Below are positions 1 to 5,949 of a DNA stretch of 7,003 nucleotides, one piece after another; the stretch's first letter is position 1; every line of letters starts with the position of its first letter. The position numbers and the translations under genes are program-made. The stretch comes from Firmicutes bacterium UBA5301 (lineage in GTDB: Bacteria; Bacillota; UBA5301). The stretch is from assembly GCA_002408345.1 (NCBI GenBank), contig DHRX01000041.1, forward strand, positions 1 to 7,003, read 5' to 3'. The notes beneath the pieces are model-generated. The model was not told the origin of the DNA, did no database searches, and saw only the letters and a program-made list of their open reading frames with translations.

Positions 1-851
1 AAGACCAGGCTACTTCTGATTTAGCAGTGGTAGCAGCTCGTCGGGCTCTGGCTAATGCTGGGCTTACGCCTCAGGATATAGATTTAATAATTGTGGCCAC
101 AATTTCACCGGACATGCTTTTTCCATCGACTTCCTGTTTAGTTCAAGCTGCTTTAGCTGCTGGACATGCCGCTGCGTTCGATCTTTCTGCTGGTTGTAGT
201 GGCTTTGTTTATGGGTTAGTTACCGGTGCTCAATTTGTGCAGACCGGTTTATATAATAGGGTTTTAGTTATTGGTGCCGATGCTCTATCGCGTTTAACCG
301 ATTGGGAGGACCGACGGACTTGTATTCTCTTTGGAGATGGAGCAGCAGCAGCTATTGTAAGTCGAGTACCTACAGGCTATGGTCTACGGGCTTCGTTTTT
401 ACGTGCTGATGGTTCTGGTCAATCTAGTTTATGTATGCCGGCAGGTGGTAGTCGGCGCCCGGCTAGTCTTGAGACTGTGCAGAACCGAGAGCATTTTATT
501 AAAATGGAAGGTCCAGAGGTTTTTAAATTTGCTGTTAAGGTAATGCAAGAGGCAACCCAGGAAGTTTTAGAAAAAAGCCAGCTTACTTTGGCTGATATTA
601 AGTTGTTTGTTCCCCACCAAGCTAATATCCGGATTATTGAAGCTTCACTCAACCGTATGGGGGTAGAAGCAGAACGGGTTTTTTTAAATGTTGGTAAGTA
701 TGGTAATACGTCAGCAGCTTCAGTAGGGATTGCTTTAGATGAAGCGTTGCAAGCTGGTCGTATTGCTGAAGGTGATTATATTTTATTGGTTGGGTTTGGG
801 GCTGGACTAACCTGGGGTAGCCTGTTATTAAAGTGGTATGGGAGGAACTAA
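1..851 (+). CDS. fabH: 3-oxoacyl-ACP synthase III (KAS III), 5' end missing
   Basis: FabH condenses acetyl-CoA (or a branched acyl-CoA primer) with malonyl-ACP and so starts each fatty acid chain in the cytoplasm. The frame is open from base 3, and the GTG at 27 is internal, because the residues before it (DQATSDLA) already match the family. About 45-50 N-terminal residues lie outside the window; 282 are present. The thiolase-fold catalytic triad is complete: Cys in AGCSGF (codon 195-197), His in PHQAN (615-617) and Asn in GKYGNTSA (705-707). The glycine-rich GFGAGLTWG near the C-terminus is also typical. The TAA is followed at once by the fabD ATG, and the fabD ribosome binding site (GGGAGGA, 840-846) lies inside the last fabH codons, so the two are probably translationally coupled. 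The operon promoter and any FapR-type operator must lie upstream. Primer preference (acetyl or branched) cannot be told from the sequence alone. Confidence 0.97.
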   Translation, partial: DQATSDLAVVAARRALANAGLTPQDIDLIIVATISPDMLFPSTSCLVQAALAAGHAAAFDLSAGCSGFVYGLVTGAQFVQTGLYNRVLVIGADALSRLTDWEDRRTCILFGDGAAAAIVSRVPTGYGLRASFLRADGSGQSSLCMPAGGSRRPASLETVQNREHFIKMEGPEVFKFAVKVMQEATQEVLEKSQLTLADIKLFVPHQANIRIIEASLNRMGVEAERVFLNVGKYGNTSAASVGIALDEALQAGRIAEGDYILLVGFGAGLTWGSLLLKWYGRN

Positions 852-1796
852 ATGCAGCGTAATAGAGCCTTTATCTTTCCAGGTCAGGGGAGTCAAAGTC
901 CTCAAATGGCCCAGGAACTTTATAAGAATTCGTCGATAGCCCGGGCTTATTTAGAGCAAGCAGAAAAGATTGTTCCCGGTTTACTCTCAGCTTGTGTTGG
1001 AGACGCATCGGAACTATTGGCACAGACTGAAATGGCTCAGCCAGCTATTTTTACAGTTTCAGCTCTTCTTTGGCAGGAGCTACCGGTTGACTTCCGTCAG
1101 GGCTATTTAGCTGGGCACAGTTTAGGTGAATATACTGCATTATTTGCGGCTGGAGTGTTAGACTTTAATACGGCACTTCAGGTGGTAAAAATTAGAGCTG
1201 AACTAATGGGAAAAACGGCCCAAAAGGTCGGCGGCGGAATGTTAGCTGTTATCGGGTTAGACGGTCAGGAAATGCGTAGTGTTATTGCCCAGCTCCAATT
1301 AGATACGGTTGTATTTCTGGCTAATCAAAACTCACCCCAGCAGATGGTACTCTCTGGAACAAATGCTGGATTGCAGCTTATGGAGGAGTATCTTGGTACT
1401 AAAGATGGGGTACGCTCGGTTAGGTTAGCGGTTAGTGGCCCTTTTCACTCACCGCTAATGGCACCGGTAGCCCAGGAGTTTGCAGCGGTTATTAATGCGC
1501 TTCCTTTAGCTGAGCCACAATTACCTCTTGTTTCACCAACAACCGGTGGTCTGCTTACTACTGCTACCGAAGTACGACAGGCTTTACTACAGCAGTTTTC
1601 TAGTCCGGTTTTGTGGACTAATACTGTGGTTTGGCTCTCTAAACACGGTGTGCAGAATTTAGTTGAGGTAGGGCCGGGAAAGGTATTAACCGGCTTGGTT
1701 AGAAGGATTGATCCTAGTTTGCGCCGGTTTAACGTGCAGGGGCTAAAAGACGTGAATTCTGTGCCGATACAAGTAGCTGAGAAGGGGGAAGGCTAA
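852..1796 (+). CDS. fabD: malonyl-CoA:ACP transacylase
   Basis: FabD moves malonyl from malonyl-CoA to the phosphopantetheine arm of ACP, supplying the extender unit to FabH and FabF. The 314 residues match the usual family length. The GQGSQ motif is at residues 11-15, the nucleophile elbow GHSLG at 88-92 (Ser90), the malonyl-carboxylate-binding Arg at 115 and the catalytic His199 in GPFHSP. The C-terminal VEVGPGKVLTGL segment is also conserved. The ATG at 852 directly follows the fabH stop and has a GGGAGGA ribosome binding site five bases upstream, so the start is secure. The TAA abuts the GTG of fabG. All key residues are present and nothing suggests a polyketide-type specificity. Confidence 0.97.
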   Translation: MQRNRAFIFPGQGSQSPQMAQELYKNSSIARAYLEQAEKIVPGLLSACVGDASELLAQTEMAQPAIFTVSALLWQELPVDFRQGYLAGHSLGEYTALFAAGVLDFNTALQVVKIRAELMGKTAQKVGGGMLAVIGLDGQEMRSVIAQLQLDTVVFLANQNSPQQMVLSGTNAGLQLMEEYLGTKDGVRSVRLAVSGPFHSPLMAPVAQEFAAVINALPLAEPQLPLVSPTTGGLLTTATEVRQALLQQFSSPVLWTNTVVWLSKHGVQNLVEVGPGKVLTGLVRRIDPSLRRFNVQGLKDVNSVPIQVAEKGEG

Positions 1797-2540
1797 GTGT
1801 TTTTGGATCAGGTGGTATTAGTTACAGGAGCTTCTCGAGGAATTGGGCGAGCGATTGCTCTACAGTTTGGTCAATTAGGGGCTAAGGTTGGAGTCAATTA
1901 TTTGCGTAATGGCGAGGCGGCACAAGTGGTGGCCACGGAGATTGAGCAAGCTGGCGGTAAAGCTATCACCTTACAGGGTGATGTCAGCAACGCAGATACC
2001 GCGGTGCACTTAGTCGACCAAATGCTCTCAACGTGGGGCCGCATCGATTGTCTAGTAAATAACGCCGGGATTACCAAAGATACACTACTTGTCCGGATGT
2101 CCGAAGAGGCCTGGGATGAAGTGCTGAATACCAACCTAAAAAGCATATATAATTGTACGAAAGCTGTTTTGCGTCCCATGTTCAAAGCGCGGCAAGGCTC
2201 TATAATTAATATCGCTTCTGTTGTGGGTATAATGGGTAACGCTGGTCAGGCCAACTATGCAGCAGCGAAAGCTGGGGTTATTGCTTTTACTAAATCGATA
2301 GCTAGGGAGGCGGCGCCACGAAATATTCGGATTAATGCGGTTGCACCGGGCTTCATTGCCAGCGATATGACTAACGAATTACCCCAAGAAGTGATTTCCC
2401 GATATTTGGATAATATTCCTTTGAAGCGATTGGGCCAACCGGAAGATGTGGCCAAAGCAGTGACTTTTTTGGCCTCCCCGGACGCTGCCTACATCACCGG
2501 TCAAACATTAATCGTTGACGGTGGGCTAGTAATGTATTAG
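1797..2540 (+). CDS. fabG: 3-oxoacyl-ACP reductase (NADPH)
   Basis: FabG reduces 3-oxoacyl-ACP to (R)-3-hydroxyacyl-ACP with NADPH, the first reduction of each elongation round. It is a classical short-chain dehydrogenase of 247 residues. The cofactor motif TGASRGIG is at 10-17, NNAG at 88-91, and the catalytic tetrad is Asn113, Ser141, Tyr154 and Lys158 (YAAAK). The C-terminus ITGQTLIVDGG is typical of FabG. The start is GTG at 1797, immediately after the fabD stop, with a purine-rich GGGGGAAGG (1784-1792) upstream. SDR enzymes vary in substrate, but its place between fabD and acpP makes the FabG role firm. From about base 1980 to the end, the codons use more C in third position than fabD or fabF do. 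Confidence 0.97.
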   Translation: MFLDQVVLVTGASRGIGRAIALQFGQLGAKVGVNYLRNGEAAQVVATEIEQAGGKAITLQGDVSNADTAVHLVDQMLSTWGRIDCLVNNAGITKDTLLVRMSEEAWDEVLNTNLKSIYNCTKAVLRPMFKARQGSIINIASVVGIMGNAGQANYAAAKAGVIAFTKSIAREAAPRNIRINAVAPGFIASDMTNELPQEVISRYLDNIPLKRLGQPEDVAKAVTFLASPDAAYITGQTLIVDGGLVMY

Positions 2541-2553
2541 TCTCTTATCTTGG

Positions 2554-2562
2554 AAGGGGGTG
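2554..2562 (+). promoter_or_regulatory. ribosome binding site of acpP
   Basis: AAGGGGGTG matches the canonical AAGGAGGTG with one change. It lies 6 bases before the ATG at 2569. It also overlaps the in-frame GTG at 2560, which therefore cannot be the start; this site decides in favour of 2569. Confidence 0.85.
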
Positions 2563-2568
2563 AAGTTA

Positions 2569-2802
2569 ATGGCTGTTTTTGAAAAAGTTAAAGAGATAGT
2601 TGTTGACCAGTTAGGTGTCAGTGAGGAAGAAGTGACTATGGAGGCTTCCTTTGTTGATGACTTAGGTGCTGATTCCTTGGATGTGGTGGAGTTGGTAATG
2701 GCCTTCGAGGATAAGTTTGATTTGGAAATTCCAGACGAGGATGCTGAAAAAATCTCTAGCGTCGGGGATGCGGTGAATTACATTAAAGAACGGGTTGAAT
2801 AA
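2569..2802 (+). CDS. acpP: acyl carrier protein
   Basis: AcpP carries growing acyl chains on a 4'-phosphopantetheine arm and shuttles them among the FAS II enzymes. From the ATG at 2569 it has 77 residues, the normal size. The attachment Ser36 lies in GADSLDVVELVM, and the following helix II and the acidic surface (EDKFDLEIPDEDAEKI) are standard; the protein is strongly acidic. An upstream in-frame GTG at 2560 would add only MKL and is part of the ribosome binding site, so I reject it. It sits between fabG and fabF as in many Bacillota. The gap after it (2803-2866) carries the hairpins described separately. Confidence 0.97.
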   Translation: MAVFEKVKEIVVDQLGVSEEEVTMEASFVDDLGADSLDVVELVMAFEDKFDLEIPDEDAEKISSVGDAVNYIKERVE

Positions 2803-2817
2803 GGGTAAGAATTAACC

Positions 2818-2861
2818 GGAGGGGTAGGCGTTGTGCCCTCCCCTCCTAGCAATTTAGGAGG
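2818..2861 (+). promoter_or_regulatory. two mutually exclusive hairpins before fabF; possible translational switch
   Basis: Seen directly: GGAGGGG (2818-2824) is the exact reverse complement of CCCCTCC (2840-2846), with an inner GGC/GCC helix (2827-2829 with 2835-2837) closing a 5-base loop. CCTCCTA (2842-2848) is the exact reverse complement of TAGGAGG (2855-2861), which contains the fabF ribosome binding site; a G-U pair extends this stem onto a CAAT tetraloop. The two stems share 2842-2846, so both cannot form at once. Inference: the downstream stem blocks fabF translation, and the upstream stem frees it. There is no T-run after the first stem, so it is not an ordinary terminator. The ligand, protein or ribosome movement that would switch it is unknown, and it may simply set a fixed acpP:fabF ratio. 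Confidence 0.5.
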
Positions 2862-2866
2862 TTACA

Positions 2867-4105
2867 ATGAAGCGAAGAGTGGTAGTAACCGGTTTAGGTA
2901 CAGTTACTCCTTTAGGGAATGATCTTGAGGAAACATGGAGTGCGCTGCTTCAAGGACGGTCAGGGGTTAGCCGAATTACTCTCTTTGATCCTAGTGAATT
3001 TACTGCCCAAATTGCCGGTGAGGTTAAAGGATTTAACCCTGAAGACTTTGTAGACCGTAGAGAGGCACGCCGAATGGACCGATTTACTCAGTTCGCGGTA
3101 GCTTCCTCTTTGATGGCCTTTAAAGATAGCGCCCTCCAATCAGATCAGGTGGACCCTCAGCGAATGGGGGTAATTATTGGTGTTGGACTTGGCGGTATTG
3201 AAACCCTTCATGATCAATTTAAAACTTATTTTGACAAGGGGCCTGGGCGAATTAGTCCTTTCTTTGTTCCGATGATGATTCCAGATATGGCAGCAGGACA
3301 AGTCTCTATTTTAATTAATGCTCAAGGGCCCAACTATGCTACGGCTTCGGCGTGCGCTTCTGGTAGCCATGCCATTGGTGAAGCTTTTAGGATTATTCAA
3401 CGGGGTAAAGCCGATGTGATGCTCTGTGGTGGAGCGGAAGCAGGTATTTCACCGCTAGCCTTAGCAGGTTTTTGTTCAGCCCGTTCCTTATCTTTACGGA
3501 ATGCTGAACCAGAAAAGGCATCACGGCCTTTTGATGCTGGACGTGATGGTTTTGTAATGGGCGAGGGGGCAGGAATCTTAGTTTTAGAAGATTATGAACA
3601 TGCTCGGGCAAGGGGAGCTAGGATCTATGCTGAGGTAGTTGGGTACGGAGCGACTGGTGATGCTTACCATATTACTGCTCCAGATCCTGACGGGTTAGGT
3701 GCTACTCGGGCCATTCAACTGGCCATAGCGGATGCCGGTATTCAAGGTAATCAGGTGGACTATGTGAACGCTCATGGTACTGGAACTAGGCTCAATGATG
3801 CGACAGAAACTAAAGCTATTAAAAAGGCTTTAGGCGATGTGACTAAACTGGCAGTTTCCTCGACTAAGTCAATGACCGGCCATTTATTAGGTGCGGCTGG
3901 TGGCGTAGAAGGGGTTTTCGCAGTTATGGCTATTTACCAGGCAATAATTCCCCCAACGATCAATTATGAAGAAGTTGATCCTGAGTGTGATTTGGATTAT
4001 GTGCCTGAAGGGGCCCGTCAGAGAAAGATTGAATATGCTATTTCTAACTCATTTGGCTTTGGCGGCCATAATGCAGTTATTGCCTTTAAACGATTTGCAG
4101 AATAA
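2867..4105 (+). CDS. fabF: 3-oxoacyl-ACP synthase II (KAS II)
   Basis: FabF condenses acyl-ACP with malonyl-ACP in the elongation rounds. The 412 residues match the family length. The Cys-His-His triad is complete: Cys163 in TASACASGSHAIG, His303 in NAHGTGTRLND and His339 in MTGHLLGAAGG; Lys334 and the gating Phe398 in SFGFGGHN are also present. FabB-like enzymes share the fold, but the residue numbering and its place after acpP favour FabF. The ATG at 2867 has a perfect AGGAGG (2856-2861) 5 bases upstream, and this site can be masked by the hairpin at 2842-2861, so translation may be regulated separately from acpP. rnc starts 6 bases after the stop. Confidence 0.97.
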   Translation: MKRRVVVTGLGTVTPLGNDLEETWSALLQGRSGVSRITLFDPSEFTAQIAGEVKGFNPEDFVDRREARRMDRFTQFAVASSLMAFKDSALQSDQVDPQRMGVIIGVGLGGIETLHDQFKTYFDKGPGRISPFFVPMMIPDMAAGQVSILINAQGPNYATASACASGSHAIGEAFRIIQRGKADVMLCGGAEAGISPLALAGFCSARSLSLRNAEPEKASRPFDAGRDGFVMGEGAGILVLEDYEHARARGARIYAEVVGYGATGDAYHITAPDPDGLGATRAIQLAIADAGIQGNQVDYVNAHGTGTRLNDATETKAIKKALGDVTKLAVSSTKSMTGHLLGAAGGVEGVFAVMAIYQAIIPPTINYEEVDPECDLDYVPEGARQRKIEYAISNSFGFGGHNAVIAFKRFAE

Positions 4106-4111
4106 AGTGGG

Positions 4112-4795
4112 ATGATGATTGTGCCTAATCATAGGCGAATATATCCGGTAACTGATGAGGAGATTAACTCTTTTCAACAGGCTTTTACTCATACGTCATG
4201 GGCCCATGAAAACGGCGGTCGGGAACTTTCCAATGAACGGCTAGAGTTTTTTGGTGATGCTATTTTAGGAATGGTTATTTCTGAATACCTTTTTTACGAA
4301 TATTCCGATTTGCCTGAGGGTGATCTGTCCAGGTTAAAAAGTGAACTGGTTCGGGAAGCTGTTTTGGCCCAAGTTGCTCTAGAGTTAAGTATTCCTGATT
4401 TAATCCGGTTAGGTCAAGGGGCTCAAAATTTACGTCATCAGCCTTCTGTGTTGGCAGATACGGTAGAAGCTGTAATTGGCTGGATAGCTAGTAACTACGG
4501 ACTTGCTGAAGCAATTAAGTGGGTACTAGAACAATGGGAACGGTTTTTAACTGAGATCGAACCGGAACTAAATACTGATTATAAAGGGATCTTGCAGGAA
4601 AATGTACAAAGGCGCTTTAATTGTCTCCCCCAATATAGTCTTCTTAAAACGTCTGGACCCGATCATGATAAGCGTTTTGTTGTGGCCGTGGAATTCGCTG
4701 GGAATACTTGGGGTCAAGGGGTAGGTAAGTCGAAAAAACAGGCAGAACAACAGGCGGCTAAAAAAGCCCTAACTCAGTTAGAACAAAGTGGCTAA
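4112..4795 (+). CDS. rnc: ribonuclease III
   Basis: RNase III cuts double-stranded RNA as a homodimer, processing rRNA precursors and some mRNAs. Numbered from the ATG at 4112, the catalytic domain spans about residues 15-147 with the signature NERLEFFGDAILG (Glu42, Glu45, Asp49) and the second metal-binding pair Asp116 and Glu119. A double-stranded RNA-binding domain follows (about 156-225), ending in KSKKQAEQQAAKKAL. At 227 residues it is normal in size. The start is uncertain: ATG at 4112 and 4115 lie too close to the only purine-rich stretch (GTGGG, 4107-4111), while GTG at 4121 is better spaced; the protein differs by at most three residues. After Glu119 the usual GAIYLDxG-like stretch reads GWIASNYG, a local divergence that leaves the catalytic residues intact. 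It is the last gene of the fab operon. Confidence 0.95.
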   Translation: MMIVPNHRRIYPVTDEEINSFQQAFTHTSWAHENGGRELSNERLEFFGDAILGMVISEYLFYEYSDLPEGDLSRLKSELVREAVLAQVALELSIPDLIRLGQGAQNLRHQPSVLADTVEAVIGWIASNYGLAEAIKWVLEQWERFLTEIEPELNTDYKGILQENVQRRFNCLPQYSLLKTSGPDHDKRFVVAVEFAGNTWGQGVGKSKKQAEQQAAKKALTQLEQSG

Positions 4796-4814
4796 TTAGC
4801 CACTTTATTTTTTT
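4785..4814 (+). terminator. intrinsic terminator of the fab-rnc operon
   Basis: A perfect 22-base palindrome (4785-4806) gives a 9-bp stem AAAGTGGCT / AGCCACTTT with an AATT loop, followed by A and seven Ts (4808-4814). It begins inside the last rnc codons and its loop contains part of the TAA stop (4793-4795). This is a strong Rho-independent signal and should separate rnc from the genes downstream. Confidence 0.9.
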
Positions 4815-4828
4815 CTATACTAAATAAT

Positions 4829-4856
4829 AAAGGGAAGCCGTACAATTGGCAAGAAA
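4829..4856 (+). promoter_or_regulatory. possible SigH-type promoter for the 4866 gene and spoVS
   Basis: A promoter is expected here, because a terminator lies just upstream. AAAGGGAAG (4829-4837) fits 7 of 9 positions of the SigH -35 consensus RNAGGAWWW, and 12 bases later CAAGAAA (4850-4856) is a partial fit to the -10 RNNGAAT. In Bacillus subtilis spoVS is transcribed by SigH, which makes the guess reasonable. The -10 match is imperfect. No convincing SigA pair is seen; TATACT at 4816-4821 lacks a -35. Confidence 0.25.
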
Positions 4857-4865
4857 TATAACTGT

Positions 4866-5528
4866 ATGAATTTTTTGAATCCTTGTCAAAACTTAGATTC
4901 GGGAATCACCACAGAGATCGAAAGGGCAATTGCTCAGATCGTTGGTGTTATTTCTGCTAAGCTAGTAGTAGCTGCCGATAAGGGAATTGTTGAGATTCAC
5001 GTTCTTTACGCAGGGGACCGGGCACCAAAATATTTGGCCCAAGATATCCAATCTCTCTTAGCAGCACGCTGGGATATTGCTATTAATAAAAATGTGATTA
5101 GTATTGCTCAAGTTAAAGAGCAAGATCAATATATTCCGGCGTTACGTTTTCAAATAGAAAGTATTGAAACTAAAGACCAGAAGCTAACAAGTCAAGTTTC
5201 GGTAGAATTTAAGGCTGGTGAAGTAACTAAAAAAGGTTCCGCTGTAGGGCCTTTAACTGCACTGAATAAAATGCGAATTACAGCAGAAGCTTGCTTAAAT
5301 GCTGTGGTTCAATTTCTTCCTGAGGAGCATAAACTAATTTTAGAGGCGGTTTCGATTGAGAAGGTAGGCGAATCAGAAGTAGCGGTGGTAGGTGTGACTA
5401 TTCTTACACCTAATCAGGAACAAACGTTAGTGGGAACTTGTAAAATCCATCGGGATTTGGTGCTAGCCACAACAAAGTCAGTTTTAGACGCTCTTAATCG
5501 TCGTTTAGAAATATTAGTTGTAGATTAG
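4866..5528 (+). CDS. uncharacterised protein with a LeuA-regulatory-domain-like C-terminus
   Basis: I do not recognise a named family. The 220-residue protein has no signal peptide or membrane segment and should be cytoplasmic. Two halves are visible. Residues about 20-83 look like a small alpha/beta unit: a strand (GVISAKLVV), a strand (GIVEIHVLYAG), a helix (PKYLAQDIQSLLAARW) and a strand (NVISIAQV). Residues about 108-215 have the pattern of the allosteric dimerisation domain of 2-isopropylmalate synthase: a strand, GSAVGP (124-129), a helix (AEACLNAV), strands ending VAVVGVTIL, then VGTCKIHRDLVLATTKSVL followed by DALNRRL. There is no catalytic TIM barrel, so isopropylmalate synthase activity is not expected; it may bind a small ligand. 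The start is weak: ATG 4866 has no ribosome binding site at normal distance (AAGGGAAG at 4830-4837 is about 28 bases away) and no nearer ATG, GTG or TTG exists in frame. It lies 22 bases before spoVS and is probably cotranscribed with it. Confidence 0.8.
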   Translation: MNFLNPCQNLDSGITTEIERAIAQIVGVISAKLVVAADKGIVEIHVLYAGDRAPKYLAQDIQSLLAARWDIAINKNVISIAQVKEQDQYIPALRFQIESIETKDQKLTSQVSVEFKAGEVTKKGSAVGPLTALNKMRITAEACLNAVVQFLPEEHKLILEAVSIEKVGESEVAVVGVTILTPNQEQTLVGTCKIHRDLVLATTKSVLDALNRRLEILVVD

Positions 5529-5550
5529 CAGAAAAGGGAGGGTTTACTCA

Positions 5551-5814
5551 GTGGAGGTACTAAAGGTATCAGCAAAATCTAATGCAAAGTCTTTAGCAGG
5601 GGCTATTGCAGCCCTAATGCGGCAACAAGGAAGTGCAGAAATGCAAGCGGTAGGAGCAGCAGCGGTAAATCAGGCGGTTAAGGCGATTGCTATTGCCCGC
5701 GGGTATGTGGCTCCGAACGGAATTGATTTGGTGATGATTCCGGCGTTTAGCGAAATTACTATTGATGGAGAGGAACGAACCGCTATAAAATTCTCGGTAG
5801 GAAAGAGAAGATAA
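5551..5814 (+). CDS. spoVS: stage V sporulation protein S
   Basis: SpoVS is a small Alba-like nucleic-acid-binding protein; in Bacillus subtilis its loss affects spore coat and septation steps. The 87 residues align nearly end to end with the family: MEVLKVSAKS at the start, QAVGAAAVNQAVKAIAIARG in the middle, then YVAPNGIDL and the hallmark IDGEERTAIK near the end. The start is GTG at 5551 with AAGGGAGG (5534-5542) 8 bases upstream. It follows the LeuA-regulatory-like gene by 22 bases and is closed by a terminator at 5837-5884, so the two probably form one transcript. The match is strong enough that the family is not in doubt; the role in this organism is inferred. Confidence 0.96.
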   Translation: MEVLKVSAKSNAKSLAGAIAALMRQQGSAEMQAVGAAAVNQAVKAIAIARGYVAPNGIDLVMIPAFSEITIDGEERTAIKFSVGKRR

Positions 5815-5836
5815 CCGTCCTTTCTTAACAAAATAT

Positions 5837-5884
5837 AAACTAAAAGGATGCTGTTCCCTAGGGGTATCAGCATTTTTTTAGTTT
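5837..5884 (+). terminator. intrinsic terminator after spoVS, possibly bidirectional
   Basis: ATGCTG (5848-5853) pairs with CAGCAT (5868-5873), with an inner CCC/GGG helix, and is followed by a run of seven Ts (5873-5879). The stem can be extended, since AAACTAAAA (5837-5845) is the exact reverse complement of TTTTAGTTT (5876-5884). That gives an A-run before and a T-run after, so it could also stop transcription from the other side. Confidence 0.85.
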
Positions 5885-5911
5885 AAAAGTAATATTTTCC
5901 CTAGACAAGCA

Positions 5912-5917
5912 TATAAA
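5912..5917 (+). promoter_or_regulatory. candidate -10 element for the sigma factor gene
   Basis: TATAAA lies 33 bases before the sigma factor ATG, in a 65-base AT-rich gap after a terminator where a promoter is expected. No good -35 sits 16-18 bases upstream. It lies in the interval between TTTCCC (5896-5901) and its reverse complement GGGAAA (5923-5928), which might be an operator. This is weak evidence only. Confidence 0.2.
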
Positions 5918-5937
5918 TTTTCGGGAAAGAAGTTAGT

Positions 5938-5944
5938 GGGGGTG
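5938..5944 (+). promoter_or_regulatory. ribosome binding site of the SigH-like gene
   Basis: GGGGGTG, the same variant as the acpP site, lies 5 bases before the ATG at 5950. It overlaps the in-frame GTG at 5944, which is thereby excluded as the start. Confidence 0.8.
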
Positions 5945-5949
5945 TGCTA

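Noticed and set aside
27..29. GTG at 27 as the true start of fabH
   Set aside because: The frame stays open to base 3 and the upstream residues match FabH; starting at 27 would remove the conserved N-terminal portion.
419..652. Antisense frame inside fabH
   Set aside because: It is a shadow of a gene with a complete catalytic triad, has no ribosome binding site and no recognisable domain. The same applies to the reverse frames at 1898-2185, 2255-2455, 3393-3611, 4568-4750, 5670-5873 and 6771-6992.
2560..2568. Upstream GTG start for acpP
   Set aside because: The GTG is part of the AAGGGGGTG ribosome binding site of the ATG at 2569, and the ACP family normally begins at that ATG.
2818..2846. 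Intrinsic terminator between acpP and fabF
   Set aside because: The stem is strong, but it is followed by TAGCAATTTAGG rather than a T-run, so an alternative-hairpin reading is better.
5854..5904. Direct repeat TTCCCTAG at 5854-5861 and 5897-5904
   Set aside because: Only 8 bases and two copies; the first copy is part of the terminator hairpin. There is no other sign of a binding-site array or attachment site.
5944..5949. Upstream GTG start for the SigH-like gene
   Set aside because: It overlaps the GGGGGTG ribosome binding site serving the ATG at 5950.
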